From Leptolyngbyaceae cyanobacterium JSC-12 (GTDB lineage: Bacteria > Cyanobacteriota > Cyanobacteriia > Leptolyngbyales > Leptolyngbyaceae), in NCBI GenBank assembly GCA_000309945.1, contig CM001633.1, positions 1,324,723 through 1,388,722 on the forward strand: a DNA stretch of 64,000 nucleotides. Reading direction: 5' to 3'. The position numbers and the translations under genes are program-made. The notes beneath the pieces were generated by a model. It did no database searches. It saw nothing but the letters and a program-made list of their open reading frames with translations, and had not been told where the DNA came from. Below, in pieces: positions 1-8,509 of the stretch. The stretch's first letter is position 1; each line of letters begins with the position of its first letter.

Positions 1-1
1 C

Positions 2-1408
2 TCTACTCCAGAGAGATTCAGTTCTCCAGCATCTACAAGTCCTGAACCAGACCCTCAAACATCGCGATCGCGCAAACGGTTTTTAGTACCTGCCTTGATT
101 GTTGTAGCACTGTTAGGCGGAACTGGCTGGATTGTCTTTAATCGGATTATTTTCCCGATTCTAGTATTTAGCCAGATGAAGGCGCAGCCAACTCCGGTTG
201 AAGTTTCTAGCCCCAAAACAGCGGCAATTGAAGATAGTTCTGACTACGCCGCTAGCCTGGACTCACGGCAATCGGTCACCCTGCAACCACGAGTATCTGG
301 TCAGATTTCGACTATCTATGTCACGGCGGGCGATCGTGTGCAGCAAGGGCAACCGCTTCTACAGATTGATGCGGCTGAGCAACGAGCGCAAGTTGCTAGT
401 CGGACAGCCGCAGCAGAAACAGCCGCGGCCGAAGTCGAGGCAGCACAGGCTGATGTAGCGAATGAAACCGATACGCTGCGATCGCTGCAAGCCAAACGGG
501 CTTCAGCCCAGGCAAATGTGCAGTTAAATCAGCGCGAATACGAACGCTACCTGGAACTTTACAACCAAGGAGCATCCAGTCGCCAACTGCTGGATCAGCG
601 CTTGAATGCTTTACAAACAGCACAAGCGACTCTCCGCCAAGTGGAGGCTGAGATCCAGGCACAGCAAGCTACCATCAGCCGGGCACAAGCAACTGTTAGC
701 CGAAATCAACGTGCGCTAGATCAGGCTCAAGCCAATATCAAAGAAGGACAGGCACAGTTGCAGTTCTATACAATCACGGCTCCGTTCACTGGCATGATTG
801 GCAACATCCCTGCAAAGGTTGGGGATTTTGTGAATACCTCCTCGCAACTGATGACCTTGACTCAAAATGAGCAATTGGAAATTCAAATCGCTATACCGTT
901 AGAACGAGCGGCTGACTTGCGGCTGGGTTTACCCGTCAAGCTGTTGGACACGAATGATAAAGTCTTACAAACTGGGCGCATTTCTTTTATCGCCCCGACG
1001 GTTGATCCATCCACTCAATCGGTGCAGGCGAAAGCCATATTCCCGAATTCTGGCAATTTCCGTACCTCACAGTTTGTTCGTGCCAGAGTCGTATGGGATA
1101 CCGGACGCGGAGTCCTCGTACCAACGACTGCCATTTCTCGACTAGGCGGACGAAATTTTATTTTTGTTGCTGCTCCGTTTCAGTCATCTGGTTGTAAAGA
1201 GTTTGCTGCAGGGCAGGGTGGACCTCCAATGGCTCCTGATCCAAACCAACTAACTGCAGTCCAGAAACCGATTAAGCTGGGCAAAATTGTGGGAAATCAC
1301 CAAGAAGTGTTAGAGGGCATTAGCGCCAGCGATCGCATCGTTACTTCTGGCATCCTGCAACTGCAAAATTGTACGCCAATTGTGGTATCCAATGCAGCAC
1401 CCAAGTAA
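2..1408 (+). CDS. RND efflux periplasmic adaptor (MFP), 5' end outside window
   Basis: Membrane-fusion protein linking an inner-membrane RND pump to an outer-membrane channel. The reading frame is open to the left edge of the window, so the true start lies upstream. A TTG at 95 would start inside the membrane segment and is not credible. Visible from the edge: a Pro/Ser-rich cytoplasmic stretch, basic RSRKR, one membrane anchor (FLVPALIVVALLGG), a lipoyl half-motif (VSGQISTIYVTAGDRVQQGQPL), a long Ala/Gln-rich coiled-coil hairpin, the second lipoyl half (ITAPFTGMIGNIPAKVGDFV) and a beta-barrel with a membrane-proximal domain. The stop is 40 bp before the pump gene, so the two form an operon. 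The pump partner supports the adaptor role. The substrate is unknown. Confidence 0.93.
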   Translation, partial: STPERFSSPASTSPEPDPQTSRSRKRFLVPALIVVALLGGTGWIVFNRIIFPILVFSQMKAQPTPVEVSSPKTAAIEDSSDYAASLDSRQSVTLQPRVSGQISTIYVTAGDRVQQGQPLLQIDAAEQRAQVASRTAAAETAAAEVEAAQADVANETDTLRSLQAKRASAQANVQLNQREYERYLELYNQGASSRQLLDQRLNALQTAQATLRQVEAEIQAQQATISRAQATVSRNQRALDQAQANIKEGQAQLQFYTITAPFTGMIGNIPAKVGDFVNTSSQLMTLTQNEQLEIQIAIPLERAADLRLGLPVKLLDTNDKVLQTGRISFIAPTVDPSTQSVQAKAIFPNSGNFRTSQFVRARVVWDTGRGVLVPTTAISRLGGRNFIFVAAPFQSSGCKEFAAGQGGPPMAPDPNQLTAVQKPIKLGKIVGNHQEVLEGISASDRIVTSGILQLQNCTPIVVSNAAPK

Positions 1409-1448
1409 AGGTAATTGAACCTGCTTTTTGCCCCTCTTCGAGGAACCT

Positions 1449-4400
1449 ATGATTTTCTCCATCTCGGATTTCTTCATCAGACGTCCCGTTTTTGCAACCG
1501 TTTGTTCGATCATCATTACCCTATTGGGGCTTGCCTGCATCCCCACCCTCCCGATCGCCCAATATCCAGAAATTGCTCCTCCCCAAGTCACGGTCACCTC
1601 TAACTATGTGGGAGCTAGTGCCGAAGTTGTAGAGTCTACAGTGACAAACATCCTGGAGCGAGAGCTAAACGGGATTAAAGGGGTAAGATATATCTCCTCT
1701 ACGAGTGCAAATGATGGCACCAGTAACATCAACCTAACATTTGAACTGGGAACCAATCAGGATATTGCCGCTGTGGACGTGCAAAACCGTGTGTCTACGG
1801 TTGAGTCCCGTTTACCGGCACCTGTCACCCAAACGGGAGTCCAGGTTTCCAAGGCAAATAACAACTTCTTGCTAGCGATCGGGCTATATTCTGATCGCGA
1901 TGAAAAAACTGGAAAAGACGTTTACGACGATATTTATCTGAGTAACTATGCCGATCTTTATCTGAGTGACGCAATCAAGCGGATTAAAGGGGTAGGAGGC
2001 GTTCAAATTTTTGGTGAACGAAAATATGCAATGCGGTTGTGGCTCGATCCAGAACGGCTTGCTAGTCGGAACCTGACCCCTCAGGATGTGGTGGCATCTT
2101 TACAAGAGCAAAACCTCCAGGTAGGAGCAGGTCAAATTGGGCAACCCCCCACAGCCGATCCGAATCAGCAGTACCAATTTGCTGTCACGGCTCAGGGGCG
2201 TTTGAAAGATGTGGAAGAGTTCAACAATCTAGTGGTAAAAACCACAGAAACTGGAACGCTGGTGCAGTTGAAGGACGTTGGACGGGCAGAATTAGGGGCG
2301 GAAAACTATAGTTCCGTCTTACGCTTTACTCCGGAGGATCGCATTACCCACCGGGGCGTGGGTTTGGGGATTACACAACAGTTTGGCAGTAATGCTTTAG
2401 ATGTTGCCCGCACCGTGCGAGAGGAGATGAAAACGCTCTCCGCCAGCTTTCCTCCCGGTATGAAGTATGCTATTGCATTTGATACCACTACCTTTATTCA
2501 GGCAGGTGCAACAGAGGTGGTATTCTCACTAATTCAAGCAATTGTTTTAGTGATTTTAGTGATTTTTCTGTTTTTGCAAAATTGGCGTTCAGCATTGGTC
2601 GTTTCGATTGCAATTCCAGTTGCGTTTATTGGGACGTTTATTTTTGTTAAAGCATTTGATTTTTCAATCAACACATTAACTTTATTTGCATTAACCTTGG
2701 CAACTGGCTTGGTTGTGGATGATGCAATCGTAATTGTGGAAGATATCACGCGCCGTATCCAGGAAGAAGGAATGCGCCCAATCAATGCGGCGATCGCATC
2801 GATGAATGCCCTGTTTGGTGCAGTGATTGCTACATCACTCGTATTGATCACAGTGTTTGTACCAATCGCCTTTTTCCCTGGCACTACTGGACAACTGTAT
2901 CGGCAGTTTGCCTTAACAATCGCCTTTGCCATTTCCATTTCCACATTTAATGCGCTCACGTTTACGCCTATGTTGTCAGCCTTGTTGCTGAGACAGGGAC
3001 AAACCCCCAATAATTGGTTTTTCAATCGCATTAATCAACTTATCGACACTACCCGCCATGGCTACAGCAACAATGTGCGTGGGCTTATCAAACGGCGCAA
3101 TTTAGTACTGGGAATTTTTACCGCACTACTGGGGTTAACCTACTGGATATACACCATTGTTCCTGGTGGCTTTTTACCAGAAGAAGACCAGGGCTACTTC
3201 ATTACCATCGTTCAAGCTCCCGAAGGGGTATCACTCAACTACACTGAAAATGTGCTGCAAAAAGCAGAAGAGATCTTGAAGGCACAGCCAGAAGTCGCCA
3301 GTGTATTTTCAGTCGGTGGTTTTAGCTTCAGTGGAGCCACTCCCAACAATGGCTTGATTTTTACCCTGCTCAAACCCTGGGATGAACGGAAAGCTGCTGA
3401 TCAATCGGTGCAGTCGATTATTGGCGGATTCTTCCCTAAGCCATTTGGTTTGTTTCCCAAAATGTTGAGTATTCAGGAGGCGACTGTCATTCCGATCGCG
3501 CCACCTGCTATTCAGGGATTAGGACAATTCGGCGGGTTTGATTTCTACCTGCAAGACCGCACTGGTTTTGGGTTTGACACACTCGGCGAAGTTCTTGGCA
3601 AATTCATGGCACGAGCCTCAACTTATCCATCGCCCCAAAATCCCCAGGTTACCGGATTGCGCCCTACGTTTAATGCCAACACCCCGCAAATTACTGTAGA
3701 AGTGGATCGGATTCGGGCAAACCAGTTGCAAGTTTCGGTGGAAGATGTATTCAGGACATTGCAGGTGTTACTGGGTTCCACCTATGTTAATGACTTCAAC
3801 CAGTTCAACCGGGCATATCGCGTGTATGTGCAGGCAGATAGTCAGTTCCGCTCTAATCCGGAGGATATTAAGCGGCTGTATGTGCGATCGCAAACTGGAA
3901 AAATGATTCCGTTAGCAAACCTGGTGCGAGTCACTCAAACCATTGGACCATCAATCATTTCGCACTACAACTTGTTCCGAGCGGTGAATATTACCGGTGC
4001 TGCGTCGCCAGGGGTGAGTTCAGGACAGGCAATTCAGGCAATGGAAGCAGCAGCGAAAGAAACCTTGCCAAGAGGGTTCGGCTATGAATGGTCAGGTTTG
4101 TCCCTGGAAGAGATTCAAGCAGGTGGTTCATCCTTCATCATCTTTGGACTGGGGATTGTGTTTGTATTTCTGACGCTGGCAGCCCAGTACGAGAATTACT
4201 TCGATCCGCTGATCATTATGTTGACAGTACCGCTGGCAATTTTGGGTGCATTGTTAGCCGTATTGCTCAAAGGCACCGCCAACGATATCTATACCCAAAT
4301 CGGCTTTGTAATGTTGATTGGGATGGCGAGTAAGAACAGTATTTTGATTGTAGAATTTGCCAACCAGGCTTATGAAAGTGGGCTAAGTATCACCAAAGCA

Positions 4401-4763
4401 GTGCTGGAAGCTTGCCGGGAACGCTTACGCCCCATCTTGATGACTGCAATCTCAACGATTATTGGAGCAGTCCCTCTCCTTTTAGCAACAGGTGCAGGCG
4501 CAGCATCTCGGCAATCACTAGGAACCGCCGTGGTTGGAGGGATGGTGGTTGCAACAATTCTCAGTTTGTTTATCGTTCCGGTGCTTTATATTTTCATCAA
4601 GTCAATTCAGTCTCGATTTTTGAAACCACGCTCAAACCTGGTGCTGGAAGGGGCAGCAGATTATTCCCATGATGGCAACGGTTCACCACATCGGGATGAG
4701 CACAAACCGGTTTCAACCCATTCCACCACTGAACGGAGCAGCGATTCCCACCCAAAACTATGA
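1449..4763 (+). CDS. RND multidrug efflux pump, AcrB/HAE1 family
   Basis: Proton-driven inner-membrane transporter of the hydrophobe/amphiphile efflux-1 family, about 1104 residues, the usual length. I chose ATG 1449 because GAGGAA lies just upstream and the protein then begins with the typical MIFSISDFFIRRPVFATV. A TTG at 1428 is an alternative. The transmembrane Asp pair of the proton relay is present (GLVVDDAIVIVED, residues about 424-425), as is the Lys of GMASKNSILIVE in TM10. The C-terminal tail is polar and disordered. It follows the adaptor gene. No TolC-like gene is seen in the window, so the outer-membrane partner is elsewhere or upstream. Confidence 0.96.
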   Translation: MIFSISDFFIRRPVFATVCSIIITLLGLACIPTLPIAQYPEIAPPQVTVTSNYVGASAEVVESTVTNILERELNGIKGVRYISSTSANDGTSNINLTFELGTNQDIAAVDVQNRVSTVESRLPAPVTQTGVQVSKANNNFLLAIGLYSDRDEKTGKDVYDDIYLSNYADLYLSDAIKRIKGVGGVQIFGERKYAMRLWLDPERLASRNLTPQDVVASLQEQNLQVGAGQIGQPPTADPNQQYQFAVTAQGRLKDVEEFNNLVVKTTETGTLVQLKDVGRAELGAENYSSVLRFTPEDRITHRGVGLGITQQFGSNALDVARTVREEMKTLSASFPPGMKYAIAFDTTTFIQAGATEVVFSLIQAIVLVILVIFLFLQNWRSALVVSIAIPVAFIGTFIFVKAFDFSINTLTLFALTLATGLVVDDAIVIVEDITRRIQEEGMRPINAAIASMNALFGAVIATSLVLITVFVPIAFFPGTTGQLYRQFALTIAFAISISTFNALTFTPMLSALLLRQGQTPNNWFFNRINQLIDTTRHGYSNNVRGLIKRRNLVLGIFTALLGLTYWIYTIVPGGFLPEEDQGYFITIVQAPEGVSLNYTENVLQKAEEILKAQPEVASVFSVGGFSFSGATPNNGLIFTLLKPWDERKAADQSVQSIIGGFFPKPFGLFPKMLSIQEATVIPIAPPAIQGLGQFGGFDFYLQDRTGFGFDTLGEVLGKFMARASTYPSPQNPQVTGLRPTFNANTPQITVEVDRIRANQLQVSVEDVFRTLQVLLGSTYVNDFNQFNRAYRVYVQADSQFRSNPEDIKRLYVRSQTGKMIPLANLVRVTQTIGPSIISHYNLFRAVNITGAASPGVSSGQAIQAMEAAAKETLPRGFGYEWSGLSLEEIQAGGSSFIIFGLGIVFVFLTLAAQYENYFDPLIIMLTVPLAILGALLAVLLKGTANDIYTQIGFVMLIGMASKNSILIVEFANQAYESGLSITKAVLEACRERLRPILMTAISTIIGAVPLLLATGAGAASRQSLGTAVVGGMVVATILSLFIVPVLYIFIKSIQSRFLKPRSNLVLEGAADYSHDGNGSPHRDEHKPVSTHSTTERSSDSHPKL

Positions 4764-4993
4764 GCGCTATAAATCTTGCCGCAGCTATGCTACCTGGGAA
4801 GAAAATGATATGGTGCTGATTTTCGTGTTGGAGATGGTATCGCATCACCCTGGAGCGAATATACGATGAAAAGCTGTCCACCTACACCAAACTGGAGGGG
4901 CTGTACTGCCTGGTCTACAATTTAGAGTTTTGGCAGGGCGATCGCCAGCAATCATTTGCCATGTATCGATTGATCGATAGTGTCTATTATTAA
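4759..4993 (+). pseudogene. Degenerate fragment resembling a Uma2-family protein
   Basis: Two reading frames next to each other look like one protein interrupted by a frameshift near 4840. Frame 1 reads YERYKSCRSYATWEENDMVL and then LEMVSH. Frame 2 continues with LERIYDEKLSTYTKLEGLYC, LVYN, and MYRLIDSVYY before TAA at 4991-4993. The pattern (R..SY..WEE, then a DL/VLE segment, then a Tyr-rich KL..Y..LG..YY.V motif) resembles the Uma2/DUF820 restriction-like endonuclease family that is abundant in cyanobacteria. Its N-terminal half is missing. The family assignment is by eye and tentative. Confidence 0.4.
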
Positions 4994-5184
4994 CGAGCAG
5001 AAACCGAATAGCAACCAGCAGAGCGATTATGACAAAAAGATGCCACTAATCTTCCAATGCTGGGCTGACTGCTGAGGAAGATCAGCAAGTTTTTACAGTC
5101 TTCCAGGCTAAGGGGCTGGGTTATATTCTTATTAATGCCGTATTGTTCCTTGAGTAGGGTTTGCAACTCACTCTTAGACGGCAT
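4990..5184 (-). CDS. Small hypothetical protein, possibly truncated
   Basis: 64 codons starting at ATG 5184 with a good ribosome site (GAGGA about 10 nt upstream). The first 50 residues look like a folded helical domain (MPSKSELQTLLKEQYGINKN, then SLEDCKNLLIFLSSQPSIGRLVASF). The last dozen (HNRSAGCYSVSAR) look random, and they overlap the end of the convergent Uma2-like remnant by 4 bp. A longer protein may therefore have lost its C-terminus here. I do not recognise a characterised family and propose no function. Confidence 0.5.
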   Translation of the reverse strand: MPSKSELQTLLKEQYGINKNITQPLSLEDCKNLLIFLSSQPSIGRLVASFCHNRSAGCYSVSAR

Positions 5185-5575
5185 CTAGGGTGTCCTCTTG
5201 AAAACTCAGTAACCCTAGTGTACCCAGAGCAACTTCGTGATGCGAGATTATGATCGTGATCTTGTAGACCTCTTCATTAATCGCTGAGTTCTTATAACCT
5301 GGGAGAATGCCCCTGTGCCCAGCAGATTAAGTGGGTGGGTAAGCGAATGGTAGCCCGATTGTGCCAGAACATGAAGAATTGCAGGGGTGCAGCAGGGGCA
5401 AAGTAAGGGTTCAAGGGGTAACGGCATTGCGATCGCAGATCCTAAAACTTTTGATTCAATCTCTATCCTGTTTTAGCAGACCTGACCAAGATTAGTTAGC
5501 GTGGGCATCAGCCACTTTTTCTACCAGATCGCAGCGTGGCTTCAAGGGCTCTTTGGCTGCATCACGGCTCCATCA
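5185..5575. other. Intergenic stretch without recognisable gene
   Basis: No ORF with protein-like composition, RNA gene or clear terminator was seen. One HIP1-type GCGATCGC site is present near 5430. Lying between two degenerate genes, it is probably decayed sequence. Confidence 0.5.
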
Positions 5576-5915
5576 TTAGGCATAAAGGGCATCCAATGTG
5601 CTAAACAAAGACGGCAGTTTGCTAGCGTAAGAAGCTCCTATCACTGCAGGACGCTGCAATTGAGCCACACAGCCAAACCGATAAAGCCAGGCAAGTCACC
5701 TGCTGCCGTCATTTGCCTGCAACAAACTGAGCAGGTTCATGCATTGCCGTATACACCCTAATCGCGAGAACAGCTTGGAGCAATTTTAAGTTACTTTGCA
5801 GATTATAAACTGCCTGGGCTTTAGCAGCATTGGCACCAAAATAGGAAAACGGATCTTATAGAGGCGGCAAAATAGCAGGTAAATCATCGGTTGTGCTTCC
5901 CACAATCATGGGCAT
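5576..5915 (-). pseudogene. Degenerate gene of unknown family
   Basis: On the minus strand, the frame from ATG 5915 reads MPMIVGSTTDDLPAILPPL, a stop, then DPFSYFGANAAKAQAVYNLQ, SNLKLLQAVLAIRVYTAMHE and PAQFVAGK, followed by another stop. Further on, a shifted frame reads AQLQRPAVIGASYASKLPSL and FSTLDALYA and ends at TAA (5578-5576). Runs of clearly protein-like sequence broken by two stops and at least one frameshift indicate a decaying gene. The ancestral family is not recognised. Confidence 0.5.
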
Positions 5916-6036
5916 CTTTATTTATTAGTAGACAAATTTTGCCCACTAGCGATAGTTTCCTGTTCAACGCTGGGCTACATCTCTCACAATTCCTGATTCC
6001 CGTTATCCTAAAAAAAGTCTTTTTGTCAGATTGGTT

Positions 6037-8325
6037 ATGCTCAACATTTCGCAACGGCTATCCGATGAACTCTCCCTCAAGCCATTTCAAGTCACCAATG
6101 CGCTGGAATTGTTTGCTGAAGGAGCCACGATTCCCTTTATTGCGCGGTATCGCAAGGAGCGCACAGGCGAAATGACTGAGACGCAGTTGCGAGATTTGTT
6201 CGATCGCTATACTTATCTCACGGAACTGGAAGACCGCAAGCAAACCATCCTCGATGCGATCGCCCAACAAGGCAAACTCACCGATGATTTGAAGACAAAG
6301 ATTGAAGCCTGCTTACAGAAAAATGAACTGGAAGATTTGTATTTGCCTTATCGTCCCAAGCGCCGCACACGAGCAACGATTGCCCGCGAAAAAGGTTTAG
6401 AATCGCTGGCAGAATTTATTCAAGCACTCAATGTACTGGATGCAACACCGCAGTCGTTAGAAGCAGAAGCAGCAAAGTATGTATCAGCAGAGAAGGGCGT
6501 GAAGACAGTAGCAGAAGCGCTGGCAGGTGCGTCCGATATTTTGGCAGAAGCGGTGGCAGAAAATGCTGATCATCGTACCTATATCCGCGAGTATTTGATG
6601 GAATCAGGCGTATGGACTTCACGGATCAACGAGGAGCATCCGGAGGGCAGTACTAAGTTTGAGATGTACCGCAACTACCGAAACAAGGTCAAAACCATTG
6701 CACCACACAACTTACTAGCACTTTATCGGGGTGAAACAGAGGGAATTCTCACTGTAGATCTGGAATTTGATGAAGAGATCATTTTGAACTATCTGGAATC
6801 TCAGGAAATTCGCAGCAAACAACCTGCCATCCGAACGTTTTACAAAGCCATGCTGAAGGATGCTTTCAATCGGTTGATGAAAGCCTCATTGATTGGCGAA
6901 GTCAGAGCCTCAAAAAAACAAGAGGCGGATATAGAATCGATCCGCACCTTTGAAGCTAATTTACGAGAACTGTTGTTGTCTGCGCCTGCAGGCATGAAAC
7001 CGACTCTGGCGATCGATCCAGGATTTCGCACCGGATGTAAGGTATCTGCGCTGGATCAAACCGGGAAGTTTTTAGAATATCAAACGATTTTTCCACACCA
7101 ATCTGCTAACCAGCGATCGCAGGCAGCTCAAATCCTCAAAACTCTGATCGCTAAATACCAGATTGAACTAATTGCGATTGGCAACGGCACCGCTGGACGC
7201 GAGACTGAGGAGTTTGTTAAAGAAGCACTCGCAGACCTGGAGCCAAAACCCATTGCTGTTATGGTAAACGAGGCAGGGGCTTCTGTATATTCTGCCAGTT
7301 CCGTTGCGATTGCTGAATTTCCTGACCAAGACATTACTGTGAGAGGTGCTATCAGCATTGGACGACGACTACAAGACCCATTAGCAGAGTTAGTCAAAAT
7401 CGATCCAAAATCGATTGGTGTAGGGCAATATCAACATGATGTAGACCAAAAACTGCTCAAGAAAAAACTTGATGAAACTGTTGAGAGCTGCGTAAACTAT
7501 GTAGGGGTAGACTTAAATACCGCATCGAAGGAATTACTCACATTCGTCTCAGGAATTAATGCAACCATTGCCAATAACATCATCACCTTTCGCAATGAAA
7601 ATGGAGCTTTTAGAAATCGTCAGCAGTTGTTAAAAGTACCAAAACTCGGACCGAAAGCGTTTGAACAGGCAGCGGGGTTTCTCCGCATTCGCAATGGCGA
7701 TCACCCTCTTGATAACACTGCCGTTCACCCTGAAAGTTATAAGGTTGTGGAAGCGATCGCGGCTGATTTGAGACTTTCCCTTGACCAGGCACCCCAATTG
7801 GCTGAAAAACTCAAAACCGTGGGACTGAAGAAATATGTGACTGATACGATTGGCGAACCTACCCTGCGCGATATTCTCACAGAACTGGAAAAGCCTGGTC
7901 GCGATCCACGAGCTGAATTCAAATACGCCACTTTTAAGGAAGGGATCAAGGAGATTAGTGACCTGAAAGTGGGGATGGAGTTAGAAGGCATCATCACCAA
8001 TGTGGCAAACTTTGGGGCATTTGTGGACATTGGCGTGCATCAAGATGGGTTAATTCATGTCTCTCAATTGGCAGATCGATTTGTTAGCGACCCGAAGCAA
8101 GTCGTAAAAGTAGGACAGGTGGTGAAAGTGCACGTGTTGGAAGTGAATGAGCAACTGAAACGCATCAGCCTCTCGATGCGATCGCCCGCTTCTGCCCGCC
8201 CAGATGCCCCCCGCTCAAATAAGCCCAGCGATCGCCCAAATGCCAAAGAGTCGAAAAAAGCTCAATCTGCATCTAAAACTCCAACCCTAGAAGATTTACA
8301 AGCCAAATTTAACAAGCGTCGGTGA
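6037..8325 (+). CDS. Tex-family RNA-binding transcription accessory protein
   Basis: About 762 residues, the usual Tex length. Tex proteins bind nucleic acid and affect transcription, but their precise role is unsettled. Domains in order: N-terminal Tex helical domain (ALELFAEGATIPFIARYRKE), YqgF/RNase H-like fold (LAIDPGFRTGCKVSALDQTG), helix-hairpin-helix repeats (LLTFVSGINATIANNI; LLKVPKLGPKAFEQAAGFLR) and a C-terminal S1 domain (KVGMELEGIITNVANFGAFV). A basic, Ser/Pro-rich tail follows. I prefer ATG 6037 over TTG 6031; neither has a strong ribosome site. Neighbours are decayed genes upstream and ileS downstream. Confidence 0.95.
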   Translation: MLNISQRLSDELSLKPFQVTNALELFAEGATIPFIARYRKERTGEMTETQLRDLFDRYTYLTELEDRKQTILDAIAQQGKLTDDLKTKIEACLQKNELEDLYLPYRPKRRTRATIAREKGLESLAEFIQALNVLDATPQSLEAEAAKYVSAEKGVKTVAEALAGASDILAEAVAENADHRTYIREYLMESGVWTSRINEEHPEGSTKFEMYRNYRNKVKTIAPHNLLALYRGETEGILTVDLEFDEEIILNYLESQEIRSKQPAIRTFYKAMLKDAFNRLMKASLIGEVRASKKQEADIESIRTFEANLRELLLSAPAGMKPTLAIDPGFRTGCKVSALDQTGKFLEYQTIFPHQSANQRSQAAQILKTLIAKYQIELIAIGNGTAGRETEEFVKEALADLEPKPIAVMVNEAGASVYSASSVAIAEFPDQDITVRGAISIGRRLQDPLAELVKIDPKSIGVGQYQHDVDQKLLKKKLDETVESCVNYVGVDLNTASKELLTFVSGINATIANNIITFRNENGAFRNRQQLLKVPKLGPKAFEQAAGFLRIRNGDHPLDNTAVHPESYKVVEAIAADLRLSLDQAPQLAEKLKTVGLKKYVTDTIGEPTLRDILTELEKPGRDPRAEFKYATFKEGIKEISDLKVGMELEGIITNVANFGAFVDIGVHQDGLIHVSQLADRFVSDPKQVVKVGQVVKVHVLEVNEQLKRISLSMRSPASARPDAPRSNKPSDRPNAKESKKAQSASKTPTLEDLQAKFNKRR

Positions 8326-8509
8326 CAGCTATCTGGGTAATAGCCTGGATGAGTAATGTATTCCCATAAAATAATTTCATGAAACGTCCCTACAGACTTG
8401 AAGCTTGTGTGCTTCGTCCAAGATAATGACGAAACGCTGGTAAGCAGTTAGATTTGTTATACTACAAATACTACAATCGCCGAATATCCTTCATCCAACA
8501 CCTTGAAAC

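Noticed and set aside
2534-3031. 165-codon minus-strand frame inside the RND pump gene
   Set aside because: Composition is that of an antisense shadow (Ile/Thr/Asn/Lys runs opposite hydrophobic helices), with no ribosome site and full overlap with a conserved gene.
5501-5761. 86-codon plus-strand frame
   Set aside because: The protein-like signal at this place is on the minus strand (decayed gene); the plus frame is its shadow.
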